Shown here piece after piece: positions 45,595 to 56,983 of a stretch of DNA of 64,000 nucleotides (position 1 is its first letter; each line of letters begins with the position of its first letter). The stretch is from NCBI GenBank assembly GCA_027946365.1, contig JAPEUQ010000015.1:248001-312000 (forward strand). Reading direction: 5' to 3'. Source of the stretch: Kalmusia sp. IMI 367209 (lineage: Eukaryota > Ascomycota > Dothideomycetes > Pleosporales > Didymosphaeriaceae). The notes beneath the pieces were generated by a model. That model saw nothing but the letters and a program-made list of their open reading frames with translations. It searched no databases and had not been told where the DNA came from. Both the position numbers and the translations under genes were made by a program.

Positions 45595-47570
45595 ATGGTG
45601 TATGTGAGCTAGCCCTGGATAAGTATATTGCGGCACTGACGAAGCTCAGGTATACGGCATCCTTCGCCTTCTTCGAGGCCATCTGGGAGGCAGGCGTCAC
45701 GCACTGCTTCGTGAATCTGGGCTCCGACCACCCCAGCATCATTGAGGCTATCGTCAAGGGCCAAAATGAGAAGAAAGGGCAATTCCCCAAGATCATCACC
45801 TGTCCGAACGAGGCATAATTCCCCTTCGTCCCTCCACAAAGACGCGTCTGCTAACAAGGTGCAGATGGTCGCCCTCTCTATGGCCGACGGATACGCTCGA
45901 TTGACCGGAAAACCGCAGTGCGTTATCGTTCACGTCGACGTCGGAACCCAGGGCCTCGGGGCCGCCGTACACAATGCGTCTTGCGGGCGCGCGCCAGTAT
46001 TGATATTCGCAGGGCTGTCCCCCATCACTCTCGAAGGCGAGGCGCGCGGGAGCAGGACAGAATATATACACTGGATACAGGACGTGCCGGATCAGAAGCA
46101 GATCGTGGCGCAATACTGCCGGTATACTGGCGAGATCAAGACGGGCAAGAATGTTAAGGTCGGTCCAGCCGGAACGAAGCTATGTGGAAATACTGACGGG
46201 AACAGCAAATGGTTAATCGCGCATTGAGCTTTGCTACGAGCGACCCTCAGGGCCCGGTGTACCTCTACGGCGCTCGTGAGGCTATGGAAGAAGATTTGAC
46301 ACCATACCATCTTGAGCAGCAATACTGGCGTCCCGTGGAACCTGCAGGTCTACCCGCAAAGGGCGTCGAGGCAATTGCGGAAGCACTTGTTAATGCACAA
46401 GAACCGCTCGTTATCACCGGATACTCAGGCAGAAATCATGATACAGTACAGGAACTTGTAAATTTGGCAAATAACATACGGGGACTAAAGGTGCTAGACA
46501 CCGGCGGTAGTGATATGTGCTTTCCGGGTACGTTGTTTGGAATCACGCTTTAGTGACTATGCTGACACCACTCAGCGGACCACCCTGCCTGGCTCGGCCT
46601 GCGATATGTCAACGAGCCGAATGTGAAATCTGCCGACGTGATCCTTGTCCTCGACTGCGATGTCCCATGGATCAACACTCAAACCCAGCCGAAAGACGGT
46701 GCCAAGATTTTTCATATAGATGTCGATCCGCTGAAACAACAGATGCCGGTGTTCTACATTAAGGCCCTACAACGTTATCGCGCTGATTCATATACTTCGC
46801 TTTCTCAACTTAACAAATACCTGCAGTTAAATTTCAAGGAAAAGCTATCCGCTAGCACATTCTCCGACCGATGGACAGCACTACAAACCTCACACAGACA
46901 AAAACTTCTGTCCATAGCCGCCGAAGCCAAAGTGGACGAGAATGGACACTTCGGCACGCCTTACCTTATTCAACAAGTCCGGAATCACTGTCCAAAGGAC
47001 ACCATTTGGGCTGTAGAAGCAGTCACTCAAACGGGCTTCGTCGCCGATCAAATTCAAGCTACTTTGCCAGGGTCCTGGATCAATTGCGGCGGAGGCGGTC
47101 TCGGCTGGTCTGGTGGAGGTGCCCTGGGCATCAAAATCGCGACCGATTTCGAAGGCAAAAAGCGCTTCGTCTGCCAGATCGTAGGTGATGGCACGTATCT
47201 TTTCTCCGTACCTGGCTCTGTATATTGGATCTCCAGGCGGTATAAGATTCCAATCCTAACCATCGTGCTCAATAACAAGGGTTGGAACGCGCCTCGGAAG
47301 AGTATGTTGCTTGTTCACCCCAACGGTGAGGGTTCTAAGGTCAACAACGAAGAACTGAATATCAGTTTTGCGCCCACACCGGATTACTCGGGCATTGCTA
47401 GGGCCGCGGCGGGTGGGGACATATGGGCTGCTCATGCGAGCACAGCGGAGGACTTGGCAAGGCTGTTGCCTGAGGCGGTGGAGACTGTCTTAAGTGGGAG
47501 GACGGCGGTATTGGATGCGCATCTTGAGGGGCCTGGTGGGAAGTATGTTAGTGGTAAGGCGAAATTGTGA
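45595..47570 (+). CDS. Thiamine diphosphate-dependent enzyme (acetolactate synthase / decarboxylase superfamily)
   Basis: Five exons give 592 residues: 45595-45599 (only ATGGT), 45650-45812, 45865-46158, 46206-46527, 46576-47570. The first intron has GTATGT, CTGAC and CTCAG signals. The second (45813-45864) appears to be GC-AG. Domains: N-terminal PYR region (NLGSDHPSIIEAIV; CPNE then MVALSMADGYAR, where the Glu activates the cofactor), a middle nucleotide-binding-like domain (VKSADVILVLDCDVPW) and a C-terminal PP domain with the ThDP motif GDGTYLFSV...IVLNNKGWN (GDG to NN). Overall it resembles acetolactate synthase-like fungal enzymes, not pyruvate decarboxylase proper. Likely condenses or decarboxylates 2-keto acids; substrate unknown. 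Confidence 0.85.
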
Positions 47571-48169
47571 AAGCGTGAAGTTAGTTTTACGCACGTTAAA
47601 TTTCAAGGTTCATGGGCTGAAACATGCCTGTAAAGACGGAGGATTCCATGCACAGCCACAATGTTACAGGTGTCGGACCTCGTTCACATTGTCCGAATAC
47701 GCGCCACGGTGTAAGATGGGCAGTGCCCATCGACACCTAAAAATTAAAGCCTAGCCAAACAACACTCGCTCAACACAGCGTGTTTGATACACGGACAGGT
47801 TAGAAGGTTGGTTTCATCACTCATGCAACACTAGCGTGGCTGGCTCCACAAACACACTTCAGATACCCGAGAGAATAAATTCGAATATCTGTGCAAAGCT
47901 TCGACGAGGTAAACCATGTCTATAATAACAAGCTACCTTGCTTCTACCATACATAAAAATACAATAAGTAGCGAGCGTAAGAATCGAAAATAATGCCTTC
48001 CCTCCCCTCACCTATACACGTACATGCTTCAGCAGATTGGCAACCTGTCGGCCCCGCGCAGCACCTCGCTGGGCGCATTGAACCCGTAAAAGTTCCAGTC
48101 GGAGATTGTTGTTTGGGGCGTAATAAGTGATCGGTATGATACGTCTTAGTAGGGCGTCTGGACCGGCTC
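47571..48169. other. Intergenic between convergent genes
   Basis: About 600 bases; no supported gene. Minus-strand frames here are shadows of the repeat-rich gene next to it. Confidence 0.4.
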
Positions 48170-48952
48170 TTAGACGAAGGATGCGATTTGCGTTTCGACG
48201 ATGGGCGGGCCGTTGGGGTCTTCGAAGTAGGATGCGGTGATGGTAGCCGTTGGTGCGTCGTCGTCCCAATATGAGGCGGTGATGGTTGCCGTGGGAACAT
48301 CATCGTCCCATGAGGCGGTGACAGTAGCGGTCGGTTCGTCATCGTCGACTTCGGATGCAGTGATGGTAGCCGTCGCTTGGTCGGGTCCCTGGTATCCCGT
48401 CTGGTATCCCGACTGGTACCCAGACTGGTATCCAGACGCAATGATGGTCTCGATATAGCCTGACTGAGTTACCGGGTATCCAGATGCGATGACCGTCGCA
48501 TCATAGTCTGATAGAGCCACCGCATTTTCCAGATTAGCAACGAAGTCGTTCACCGTTGCTCCAAGCATCTTTCCAATCGCATATCTGACGCCGTCCTCAA
48601 CGATGCTACCGCCCCACACGCTCTCAGCGACGAAGCACTCTTGTAGAATGTCATTGAAAGCCTGAATGCAGAGCTCCGAGCCTTCGAATGAGACCTCCTG
48701 GGGGGCGGTGATCGTGAAAGTGACGGGCATGCTGTCGAAAGATACAGACGTGCCACTGGCGCTGAAACTGTACAAGGCGTCATCGGGACGGTCGCAGAGC
48801 TGTGTATATGTCGACTCGGTGGCCACTTCTACGATCTGGCTGATCGTAGAACTGGCAGGGCCGAGTGGTGCATTGGTGCAGGTAACAGCCGCAAGAACTG
48901 AGGGAAGAAGGCTGGAAAAAGTGCCAATGGCAATGAAAGTGAGCGTGGGCAT
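48170..48952 (-). CDS. Secreted protein with two internal tandem repeats
   Basis: 260 residues, intronless. Signal peptide at the start (MPTLTFIAIGTFSSLLPSVLAA). The first 150 residues contain four or more Cys and are probably folded (NAPLGPASSTISQIVEVATE, FNDILQECFVAESVWGG). The C-terminal third is repetitive: first four copies of SGYQ/TGYQ, then four copies of a unit of 12-14 residues reading PTATITAS followed by an acidic WDDD-like stretch. Repeats of this kind occur in surface or secreted fungal proteins and vary in number between isolates. The acidic, Thr-rich units could bind cations or be O-glycosylated. Family unknown; role at the cell surface or as an effector is inference. Confidence 0.72.
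   Translation of the reverse strand: MPTLTFIAIGTFSSLLPSVLAAVTCTNAPLGPASSTISQIVEVATESTYTQLCDRPDDALYSFSASGTSVSFDSMPVTFTITAPQEVSFEGSELCIQAFNDILQECFVAESVWGGSIVEDGVRYAIGKMLGATVNDFVANLENAVALSDYDATVIASGYPVTQSGYIETIIASGYQSGYQSGYQTGYQGPDQATATITASEVDDDEPTATVTASWDDDVPTATITASYWDDDAPTATITASYFEDPNGPPIVETQIASFV
48235..48420. repeat. In-gene tandem repeats of the secreted protein
   Basis: Units of about 36-42 bases (coding TATITASxWDDD) in four copies, next to four 12-base units (coding SGYQ). Neighbouring units differ by a few substitutions, so the array could expand or contract by slippage. Confidence 0.8.
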
Positions 48953-51928
48953 GATTGGCCGTTGCGAGAGAAGAGCAAGCAGCGACTTGAACTTTCTATT
49001 TCTTTAAAGTCTATGACAGGAAGATCGCACTATAGAAAGCGGAATCGGACCCAAGAGTTGGAAGAAGCGAGGCTGTGCGATGAAACAAAAGAACTCCGTG
49101 CGCAGAAAATATATACAAGCAAAAGAAGGATTGTGAAGTCTGTCGGAGTCCAAGGACGTCACAGCTTGCGCGTCGTATGCATGAGGCTGGGGGACCTGAG
49201 TTCGTGGTCCCTCGCAGAGTGTGTCTACCCACTACGTGCGATAGAGAATTCTCACCTTGCCAAGCCTGTGTCAACACTGCTTTGCTCTTGTTCGATTCTA
49301 TGTCTCCATATTTATTCCGTAGCATATCTATCCCGCAGGAATCACCATATGCGCTCGCTGATTATTACAAGGTAAGAGCGTTCAAAGCGAATGTCTAGAA
49401 GAAATGGTCCTCGTTGGTTGTGGTTGATGGTAGCAGTGATTGTAGGCAGTTCGGGGACTTCAGTACGGGCGTAAAGGTGGACCAAAGTAACAAGCTTCGA
49501 GCTACACGTACGCACATGCGCGAAGGCACAGGTAGGAAGACAGCGTTGGCCTTCGGATTGAGCGTTGCCTGTAATGGAAGTACGTTGCATGTATAACAGC
49601 TCCTTCGCCCCATCCGGGTAAGCTTCGCGCTGAATCGCGACTAATGCTCCTACGCTTCTGCTGCCGGGAATACTTAGCGACGACCTTAACCGGATGTCAA
49701 TAGCACAACGAATTCGAAGATCATCAGTCAATGTGGATCCTTTTCCCTCTGAAGATATGCTATAGGGCAAACACATATTGGTCCACTGTAAGGCGCGAGG
49801 TATTTGCCCACGTGCAGCCTTACAAGGTCTATGAGCGCGCGTTCATACGTAGCTTCGCATATTATGGAATCGTCGAGAGCTTCGTACAGTAATCAGATTC
49901 TCTCTTCCCTGTTTTCTTGTCGATATTGACGCCGAAGGGGTCTAGTAAGCAGATCTTATCTCCGATGCCAGCGTCCGTTCGCTCTGTCGAACAAAGTCAC
50001 ATCAAACCTCAAAAATCAACACAATGTTCTCTACCGCCTGTGCTTTCGAGAGAATCAATTCAATTTCGTTCTGCGCTTACCAATTCTCTCCGCAAGCCTG
50101 ATAGCAAGTCACGCAAAGCGGCGCGGGCTGACATAGAGTTTGTCAAATCAGTCTACATTACGTACAGTGTCAAGCACAACGATACTACACTGAGGTTCAT
50201 TAAGGTACCAGTCTATCACCATTTGTGATAGAGCACTCAAATAAACAATAATGGAAAGGCTCACAGCCTGAGACATCCCGGTATATGGGCCGCCTTGAAA
50301 CACAGGGCGTATGTGTCAAGGCCTCACCAAAGGAGTCCATCAAGCGCTCTCTTTTGCCCTCTTACTCTCGTAATTTCAAGATGTTTAAGTTCGTAACTCC
50401 CATGATCAAAGCCTTACGTCCACCTATCCATTATCGCCCGTCCCCATCATCGATATCTCCTCCCTCATCTCCGAAAATGCACCGCATCACATTTGTTAAA
50501 GCAGGGCTAAACAGCTTGTCGAGTACCACTCTATTAATGGTTGCGTGGTCTTCCTAGGTCATGGTGTACCCCCAAAGCTTCTCAAGGAAGCTTCTGGTTT
50601 TGCAAAAGCGCTCTTTAATTTCTCGTACGAGAAGATAAAAGTACCACAACTAGCTAGTATTGTTCCTCTTAGGGGTTACTCTGGTATTGTAATAGAGCAC
50701 ATGGTCGGGCGACAATTCGATGGAATATCTTCTGCCACGTCTTTGCACTGTCGGGCTCTGCACTCCAGTAACAGTTCCACGAGAATCTAAGTCCTCGTAA
50801 AAGTAGGATGAATCGATCGAAGCAACCTTGATGGCGAAGTACGAAGAGAGTCGTTCTTGTGGAATAGAGTGAGTGCGACGCTTGCGTAGTGCTTGTGCTT
50901 GGTATCCATCCGCATGATCTCGCTAGGACATGCACGAGATGAATTTGCGTAGCTACTATTGAGGAGAAAGGCTTAGTGCGGTTAGCCTAAAATGCAGACA
51001 TCAACAACTTGCATAGGTACAACGTCGAGCACAAACGTCGTTAACAGATTAGTCTCAATCCAGCAGTTTTCTCCATTTGAGCTAAATCCATATTACTCTA
51101 ATCTGCATGGTATATATGCTTGGTAAATTAGCGGTGAGATTCATTGTTAGTAAGGTAGGAATCGAGTTAGCTAAATTTTTTGTGAACATTTACATACATT
51201 TTCCTATGATCTCAAGGGTTCCACTTGGTTACCAAGTAGTGTACCAATAGTCACAAATGCAGGAGGAACCGAGAGGCGCCGTGCCACTAGGTACCGCGGG
51301 AGCAACATTGATCGGCGCTAGTCACAACTTTGACGATCCACGACCTTCAAGAGTAGTATGCAATGTGTTATCGTAATACTCATGAACCACTAATGACTTG
51401 AAGTCGCTCCGAGGCGCGGAAGTCATGTTGTTCTGCGTACCATTTCAGACGCCAAGTAAGCCTTCGCTCTCGGTAATGAGAAATTCTCTTCAAACGTACC
51501 TTGACAGTTAGCCTCTCCTGCCCTTGTACGATGCTTGGGTAATACTTAAAAGTTCATATATACATCATGCTGCTTATCTAAGAAGACTCAATTGTTACAT
51601 ACGAGGATTCATAGCGACTATACATTTGAGTCTCTCTAATGAGTGAAGTGTATAGGTGTACATGCATGCAGATTTGTTGTACAGCACAATTTTGAGTCGT
51701 AGCGCAGTTAGAAGATACCCCAAAAGATAGTAGTTGTGTATCCTATGCTCAAATAAAGGTGATGCGGATCAAATGTAACTAAGGAAACCCATTATGCTCT
51801 AGCTTCTCAAGTACGGGGCACTCTGAATGGCTTGGATATATGGTAGAAGCTGTCATAAAAAAACTCAAAATGCCTATGAACTCCTAAAAACGTCTTTGAA
51901 CTTTTGTATTGACAGATTCCTACTAAAG
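48953..51928. other. Gene-poor region with a dioxygenase relic
   Basis: Almost 3 kb. Apart from the relic at about 50430-50715 I found no coding region with family features. The segment 51000-51800 is AT-rich. Open frames at 49917-50228 (+) and 49342-49776 (-) are not recognised. Confidence 0.5.
50430..50715 (+). pseudogene. Fragment of a 2-oxoglutarate/Fe(II) dioxygenase (isopenicillin N synthase-like) N-terminus
   Basis: One frame reads VPIIDISSLISENAPHHI, a match to the start of the DIOX_N domain (usual form IPVIDLSSL). It then meets a TAA and continues KQLVEYHS, FLGHGVPPKLLKEASGFAK, LFNFSYEK and PLRGYSGI, which follow the family order (NHG(I/V)P, FFxLPxExK, RGYxG). The nonsense codon and the absence of a visible HxD...H catalytic domain downstream show that it is broken. 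The surrounding 2 kb holds nothing else of the gene that I can identify. Confidence 0.55.
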
Positions 51929-54611
51929 ATGATCGGAAAATTCTTTCTCGCATACTTGTTGCTGACCTTGTGTCATGCTTCCCCCACGACCAAGGCCGAA
52001 ACTGTCTTGGGTAAAGAAGCTTGGTCACCACGCAGGGGCCGGTTCTGACATTCATCGCCGCGAGGATGCCATACCGGACCCGTCCTACACTTTTATGCCT
52101 ATAAGCGCTCCGTACCAGAATGCGTTTCTGCCACTGAGCGACATCGAAGCAGCCAATGTCACCACCTTTCTTCACAAGCAAAAGACTCTAAATCTTACAA
52201 ATGCCACACTCGCAACCAGGTAAAATCATATCACCTTCGTAAAAGCAGTGACACTTCGCTGATGTTTTCATATAGCTGGGACAATGTGATTCTTACCGTC
52301 GAACTCCTTCCTCCAAACAAATCCGACGTTCTCCCCTTCCTGAACAGCGAGTTGTCCGAGCCTCCTCCACGTATCGCAAAAGCCAGCATTATATTCGGTG
52401 CTACTGAGAAGCCGTACATCCAAGAGTTTACGGTCGGACCCTTACCCATCGACTCCACGACAGTGTTGCAGCCTCTGACCTACATCTACAACAAAGAAGT
52501 TCCCATCCAGCGCGTCTACAATGCTGACGAAGACGCCATTTACGACTTGATCAAGGATATTGGCCAGGAGGTTGACGGCGTGACAAAAGATCTCCTAGGT
52601 GCCGTGTACGATGGAGCGGAAAACGGAACGCTGAGCGCGTGGGGAATTGACCCGCTTTGGCACGAAGATAGCGATATTGTGTCTTGGTACCAGTTTGGAA
52701 GGAAGCCTACAAGTGGGTTGGATGTGGAGACACTTCTGCCACAAGGACTGTACTTCAAATTAAACATCACTGGCCGGAACCCAGATGGCTGGAGTGTGCT
52801 TGGTTGGTACTACGGTGAAATCCTCCCACTCGCTATAGCGCACCGTGATGGAAGCTAATTCGGCCGACAGATGGCGTGTTTCACAACTCGACCGCTTCCT
52901 TCATCGCTGAATGGAAGAAGGGCAACGTGAAAAGCACTGGGTATGAGATTGATAGAAAATGGACGCATACCGACTGGACAGAAGAGGTCCTTCCTCTCGA
53001 CGATTACAATCCGCCGCTCCCCATCAAACCAGATCTTCCTCGCTACGGTGTAGACGTGTCCCAGAACTACGTCAAGTGGAGTAAGTCGTACGCCCCAACA
53101 TCGTCACCTATCTGATTTACTTTCATAGTGGACTTCTCGTTCTTCTTCTCCTTCAGCCGCGACGTTGGCATCACGCTCTACGACATTCGTTACAAGAATC
53201 GCCGCATCATCTATGAGCTCGGCCTTCAAGAAGCACTCGCTCACTATGCATCTTCGGACCCTTATCAGTCTGGTACATCATATCTTGACTCCTTCTACGG
53301 CTTTGGTCCCTTCGCCTTCGAGCTTGTGCGTGGCATTGACTGTCCATCGTATGCCACATACCTGAACACTTCATACTACACTGAAGAGAAGATCCACTGG
53401 CACCCTAACAGTATCTGCCTCTTCGAGTTCGAGAAAGACACTCCAATTCAGCGGCATTCGACGGCGAGATATGCAAGCGCCTCTAAGAATGTGGTATTCA
53501 TCTTACGCACGGTGTGCAGTATCGGAAATTACGACTATCAATTTACGTATGAGTTCTACTTGGATGGGTCAATCCAGGTGCTCGTGCGAGCGAGCGGATA
53601 TATCCAGAGCGCGTTCTGGGCGCATAATGAGGGGTATGGGTTCAAGGTGCATGATTACATTTCTGGCTCTATGCACGATCATATCTTGAACTATAAGCTC
53701 GACTTGGATGTAAGGGGCACGAAGAACAGTTTGTTAAGGACGGAGTTTGTGCCAGAGACGACGTCGTAGGTTTCACTTTTATCTTGAGTAGACGTGGCTT
53801 TGCACGCTGACACGCTTAGGTATGTCTGGTCGGAAGGATATCCACGTAATACTATGAGTGTCAAAAAGACCTTTATTACCAATGAAGACGAAGGGAAGAT
53901 TAACTGGTCGCCTAACAGCGCGGCTGCGTACTCAGTCGTAAATAAGGATGCCCCCAACCGGTACGGGGAGTACCCAGGCTGGAAGATCGTCCCGAGTAAG
54001 TTCCGTTCTCTCCCCAACCAAGCTTCAAGCTCAAAAATAGTGATAATTCAGCCACGGGAAGCTCCATCCACTCCACTGTTATAAATTCGACTAATCTCGG
54101 CCGCTCGGCCGCTTGGGCAACTCATCCCCTCTACGTCCTCAGACAAAAGGACACCGAACCCCGCAGCGCATACGCATACAACGCCCTCGATCCCTATAAC
54201 CCCATCGTTGACTTCGAAAAGTTCTTTGACGGCGAGTCCCTCGAGCAAGAAGATCTTGTCATTTATTTCAATCTTGGCACACACCATCTGCCTGACACAT
54301 CTGACCTGCCCAACACCGTTTTCACGCTTGCTCAGTCTGGCATAACGATCTCGCCGCAGAATTACTTGCTTGCTGATGCGTCGAGGGCGAGCCGCCACCA
54401 GGTGCGAATCAATCACGTAAATGGTACGAGTCAAGTGGAGAAGTTCGGTACGAGCGAGCCAGCAGGTGAGTTCAATTTGACAGAGGGGCAATCACGAGTA
54501 GAGTCGTATACCGGGGGATATGTCATTGGGACGTATCCGTATGACCCCTCTAACAAAGAATGGGAAAGTGTGGAGGAAGACCAGCAGACGGTTGACCCTG
54601 GACCACTGTAG
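51929..54611 (+). CDS. Secreted copper amine oxidase (DUF1965-containing fungal type)
   Basis: Oxidises primary amines to aldehydes with release of H2O2 and ammonia. ATG 51929 opens a signal peptide (MIGKFFLAYLLLTLCHAS). Exons after the first: to 52219, 52276-52814, 52871-53080, 53129-53765, 53820-53995, 54052-54611; all joins from 52219 onward are in phase. Motifs: YLDSFYGFGPFAFEL with the catalytic Asp; SIGNYDYQF, whose first Tyr is the topaquinone precursor (NYD/EY); SMHDHILN with two copper His; and THHLPDTSDLPN with the third. Unspliced, there would be a stop at 52856, which lies in an intron. The first 70 bases need a frame change near 51990-52010: a 25-base GT-AG intron is too short, so a small indel or another 5' exon structure is likely. 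Confidence 0.82.
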
Positions 54612-54710
54612 TCTCGTGTATGCACAAAGACGCAGGACACCTTGGTAGTATTATGAGAAAGCCTTTCAGGTGAATCGATACAGAATGAGGAGTGAGATGG
54701 CGATAGTTGA

Positions 54711-55390
54711 TCAGAATGAAATACCGCACTCTACGCTAGTTCTTCGACGCTGTTCTTTGCAGAGGATCAAAGCTTGTTTGCACCTGGCAATTAATGCTTT
54801 GCGTGACTTCTCGCCCTCTTCAAGCTGCTGCTGAAGCCACTCGTTGCGAGACGTGAATGTGGCTTCCACTTCAAGCTGAAAATTATAGTCATCAATAAGT
54901 TCGTCGACCTCAGCGACTAGTCGCTTCCGTTCGAGTTCACTTTCCTCCAGCTGTTGCTCTAACTTTTTGGTAGCTTCCTCGAAATGGGCTCGTTTGAACT
55001 GAGCGGTCTGTAGTTCCACTTGGCAAGTTTCCAGCTCTTCTTCATTGCTTGAGAGTTTATGTTCTTGCTCTATCGCTTGTTGATTATCGAGCTCACGCGT
55101 GTCCTGGATTGGCTTGGCATCCGACGTCCGCACATTAGAATCTTGTGGTTTGTTGTGTTGGTGAGTCTCCACCCTACCACACGACGTTTAGCGTTAGACT
55201 TGTACTGGTTGAGATGCGAAGCGTACCTCTGCTGCTCGACAAGCGCTCTCATGCTACCGAAATAAGAACGCGTTGGTACCGAAGGCCGCACGGATAGAGG
55301 ACCTGTCCAAAGGATCTGCCGGGTTCGCGGCCCGTTACGCGTGAAGCGCGTTAGGCACAGCCACGCCAGTCGGCTAGGAAGAGCGTTCAT
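54711..55390 (-). CDS. Coiled-coil protein with possible mitochondrial presequence, unknown
   Basis: Two exons, 55390-55227 and 55173-54711, join in phase across a 53-base intron (GTACGC donor, GTAG acceptor) to give 208 residues. The N-terminus (MNALPSRLAWLCLTRFTRNG) is rich in Arg, Leu and Ser and free of acidic residues, like a mitochondrial targeting sequence. From about residue 75 to the end the protein is a continuous coiled coil (EELETCQVELQTAQFKRAHF, KKLEQQLEESELERKRLVAE). No enzymatic motif. Family not recognised; a structural role is the most that can be said. Confidence 0.62.
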
Positions 55391-55606
55391 GGTGAATTGA
55401 GATGATACATTTCAGGAATGGCGCTCATAACGCTATTACATCCGAGGCTGAATGGCGGATTGTGCCTTGCGTGGAGGATTAGATGGATGCGTGGCACAGA
55501 GCAAGTCGCGCCCCGCCCTCATACTAGGGTGCACGTGAACGATTATCATGATCGCATCAGAGCTTTTCCCGGATCGATGTAGAATCTATCTGAATAATCC
55601 CGCTTT

Positions 55607-56983
55607 CTAGTTTACGATATCTTTCCGACCCCAAAGACCAGCCATCTTCGCGTTCCCTGCAACTGCATCCTTCCATAGCTCGTTCTTCAGGATATATCGC
55701 ACACGCGCTTCCAACCACTCTGTGTTGCCCCAGAACCCCCAGCTTGCCTGGAAGCGCAGCCAGTCCACTAGCGCCATCTCCCAGTGACTCACAAAGATGT
55801 CCCATTCGTACTCTTTCCCAGACTCTTTCCTTAAGTTTGTCCTATATCGCTCTAGCAGCTTCCTCTCGCCCTCCTGCATTCCCAGCTCCCGAGGAACAGA
55901 TAGATCTTCGACTAGGAGAGAAAGTGGCACTGAGCACGTAAATAGCTTCGCGAGATCGCAAACGCCTAAGCCTAGCCCCGTGTATTGAAAATCATAGAAC
56001 ACAGCCTCTTCTCCGCCCCTGCTCGTGAAAAGATTCTCGCTCTTCACATCGCCGTGAATAAGTGTCATGTACTCCTCCATGGGACTCCACCCCCGCTGCT
56101 TTGGCGCCATCACATGCGCGACGAGCTCAGAGATAGAGTACTCGTCTTTCTCCCAGTCTGTCAACGCCCACCATTCAGAATCGTGATCGGCGGCAAGACT
56201 CGCATACTCACTTCGACGCGTCGCGAGATATGTGTATCCGCCGTTCAGCCACACGGACTTGTTTCGTGCATCCTCGCCGTCGGTCGTGACTTCTTGCAAT
56301 GGAGGTCGGACAAGCGATTTTTTATCCATCGTGGAAACGCGCGGCCACCAGAAGCCGTGGAAAGAGGAAAGCCAGTCGAGTGCGGCTTTGACTTGCGGAG
56401 TATTGAGAACGTCGCGCTTCTCGCCTGCGACAGGGTATGCTTGCTTGAGGTCGCTAATGATCATGGCCATCGACACGCTCCCATCCGGAGCCGCCTCCTT
56501 CGTACTAGTGAGCACCCTCGCCACAGGAATATGGCGCGGCAATTGAGGCGCGAGATCTGTGTAGAAGTACTGCTCGACCTGGTAGCTGAGAATTTTGCGT
56601 GTATGACCTTCATCGCCTGCCTTGGTCGGGGGAGGTGTGATCAGTTTCAAGATGTAGGACTGGACTTCCTGCGGTGTGGAGACACTAGATGTGGCTGTCG
56701 ATGCGGTGCGCGATGTTGCGCCGGAAGAGTTGGGGGATGGGAAGGGAGTTGCTGTGATACGGCATATTTGGCCATAGCCTGCCCAGAGGGATTGTAGGAC
56801 TTCCAGTGAATGGAGATGAAGGCCTTGAGATGCCAACAGAGAGGATGCAACCTCATGAGCTGATTGCTTGAGCGCCATTGGTAGCCGGGCGGGGAACCAG
56901 ACGTATCGGATCGAGATGATCAGGAAACACAAGACGGAGAGTCGGAGTACCTGGCGCCAGCGAAGTCTTATCAGACGGAGCAT
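55607..56983 (-). CDS. Kinase-like (choline-kinase/APH fold) protein with N-terminal membrane segment
   Basis: 458 residues, intronless. A hydrophobic segment near the N-terminus (VLRLSVLCFLIISIRYVWF) suggests a membrane anchor; an internal Met at residue 36 (MALKQSAHEV) could be the true start, in which case it would be soluble. The kinase core is of the protein-kinase-like CHK/APH type: the catalytic-loop motif is LIHGDVKSENLF (HGDxxxxN) and the metal-binding Asp is in VFYDFQYTG. Between the N-lobe and these lies a Ser/Thr-rich insert. Members phosphorylate small molecules such as choline, aminoglycosides or ecdysteroids in other organisms. The substrate here is unknown. Confidence 0.78.
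   Translation of the reverse strand: MLRLIRLRWRQVLRLSVLCFLIISIRYVWFPARLPMALKQSAHEVASSLLASQGLHLHSLEVLQSLWAGYGQICRITATPFPSPNSSGATSRTASTATSSVSTPQEVQSYILKLITPPPTKAGDEGHTRKILSYQVEQYFYTDLAPQLPRHIPVARVLTSTKEAAPDGSVSMAMIISDLKQAYPVAGEKRDVLNTPQVKAALDWLSSFHGFWWPRVSTMDKKSLVRPPLQEVTTDGEDARNKSVWLNGGYTYLATRRSEYASLAADHDSEWWALTDWEKDEYSISELVAHVMAPKQRGWSPMEEYMTLIHGDVKSENLFTSRGGEEAVFYDFQYTGLGLGVCDLAKLFTCSVPLSLLVEDLSVPRELGMQEGERKLLERYRTNLRKESGKEYEWDIFVSHWEMALVDWLRFQASWGFWGNTEWLEARVRYILKNELWKDAVAGNAKMAGLWGRKDIVN

Noticed and set aside
52815..52870. Apparent stop and frame shift inside the copper amine oxidase
   Set aside because: A 56-base intron with GTGAAA donor, GCTAAT branch and GACAG acceptor restores the family sequence WYYDGVFHNSTASF.
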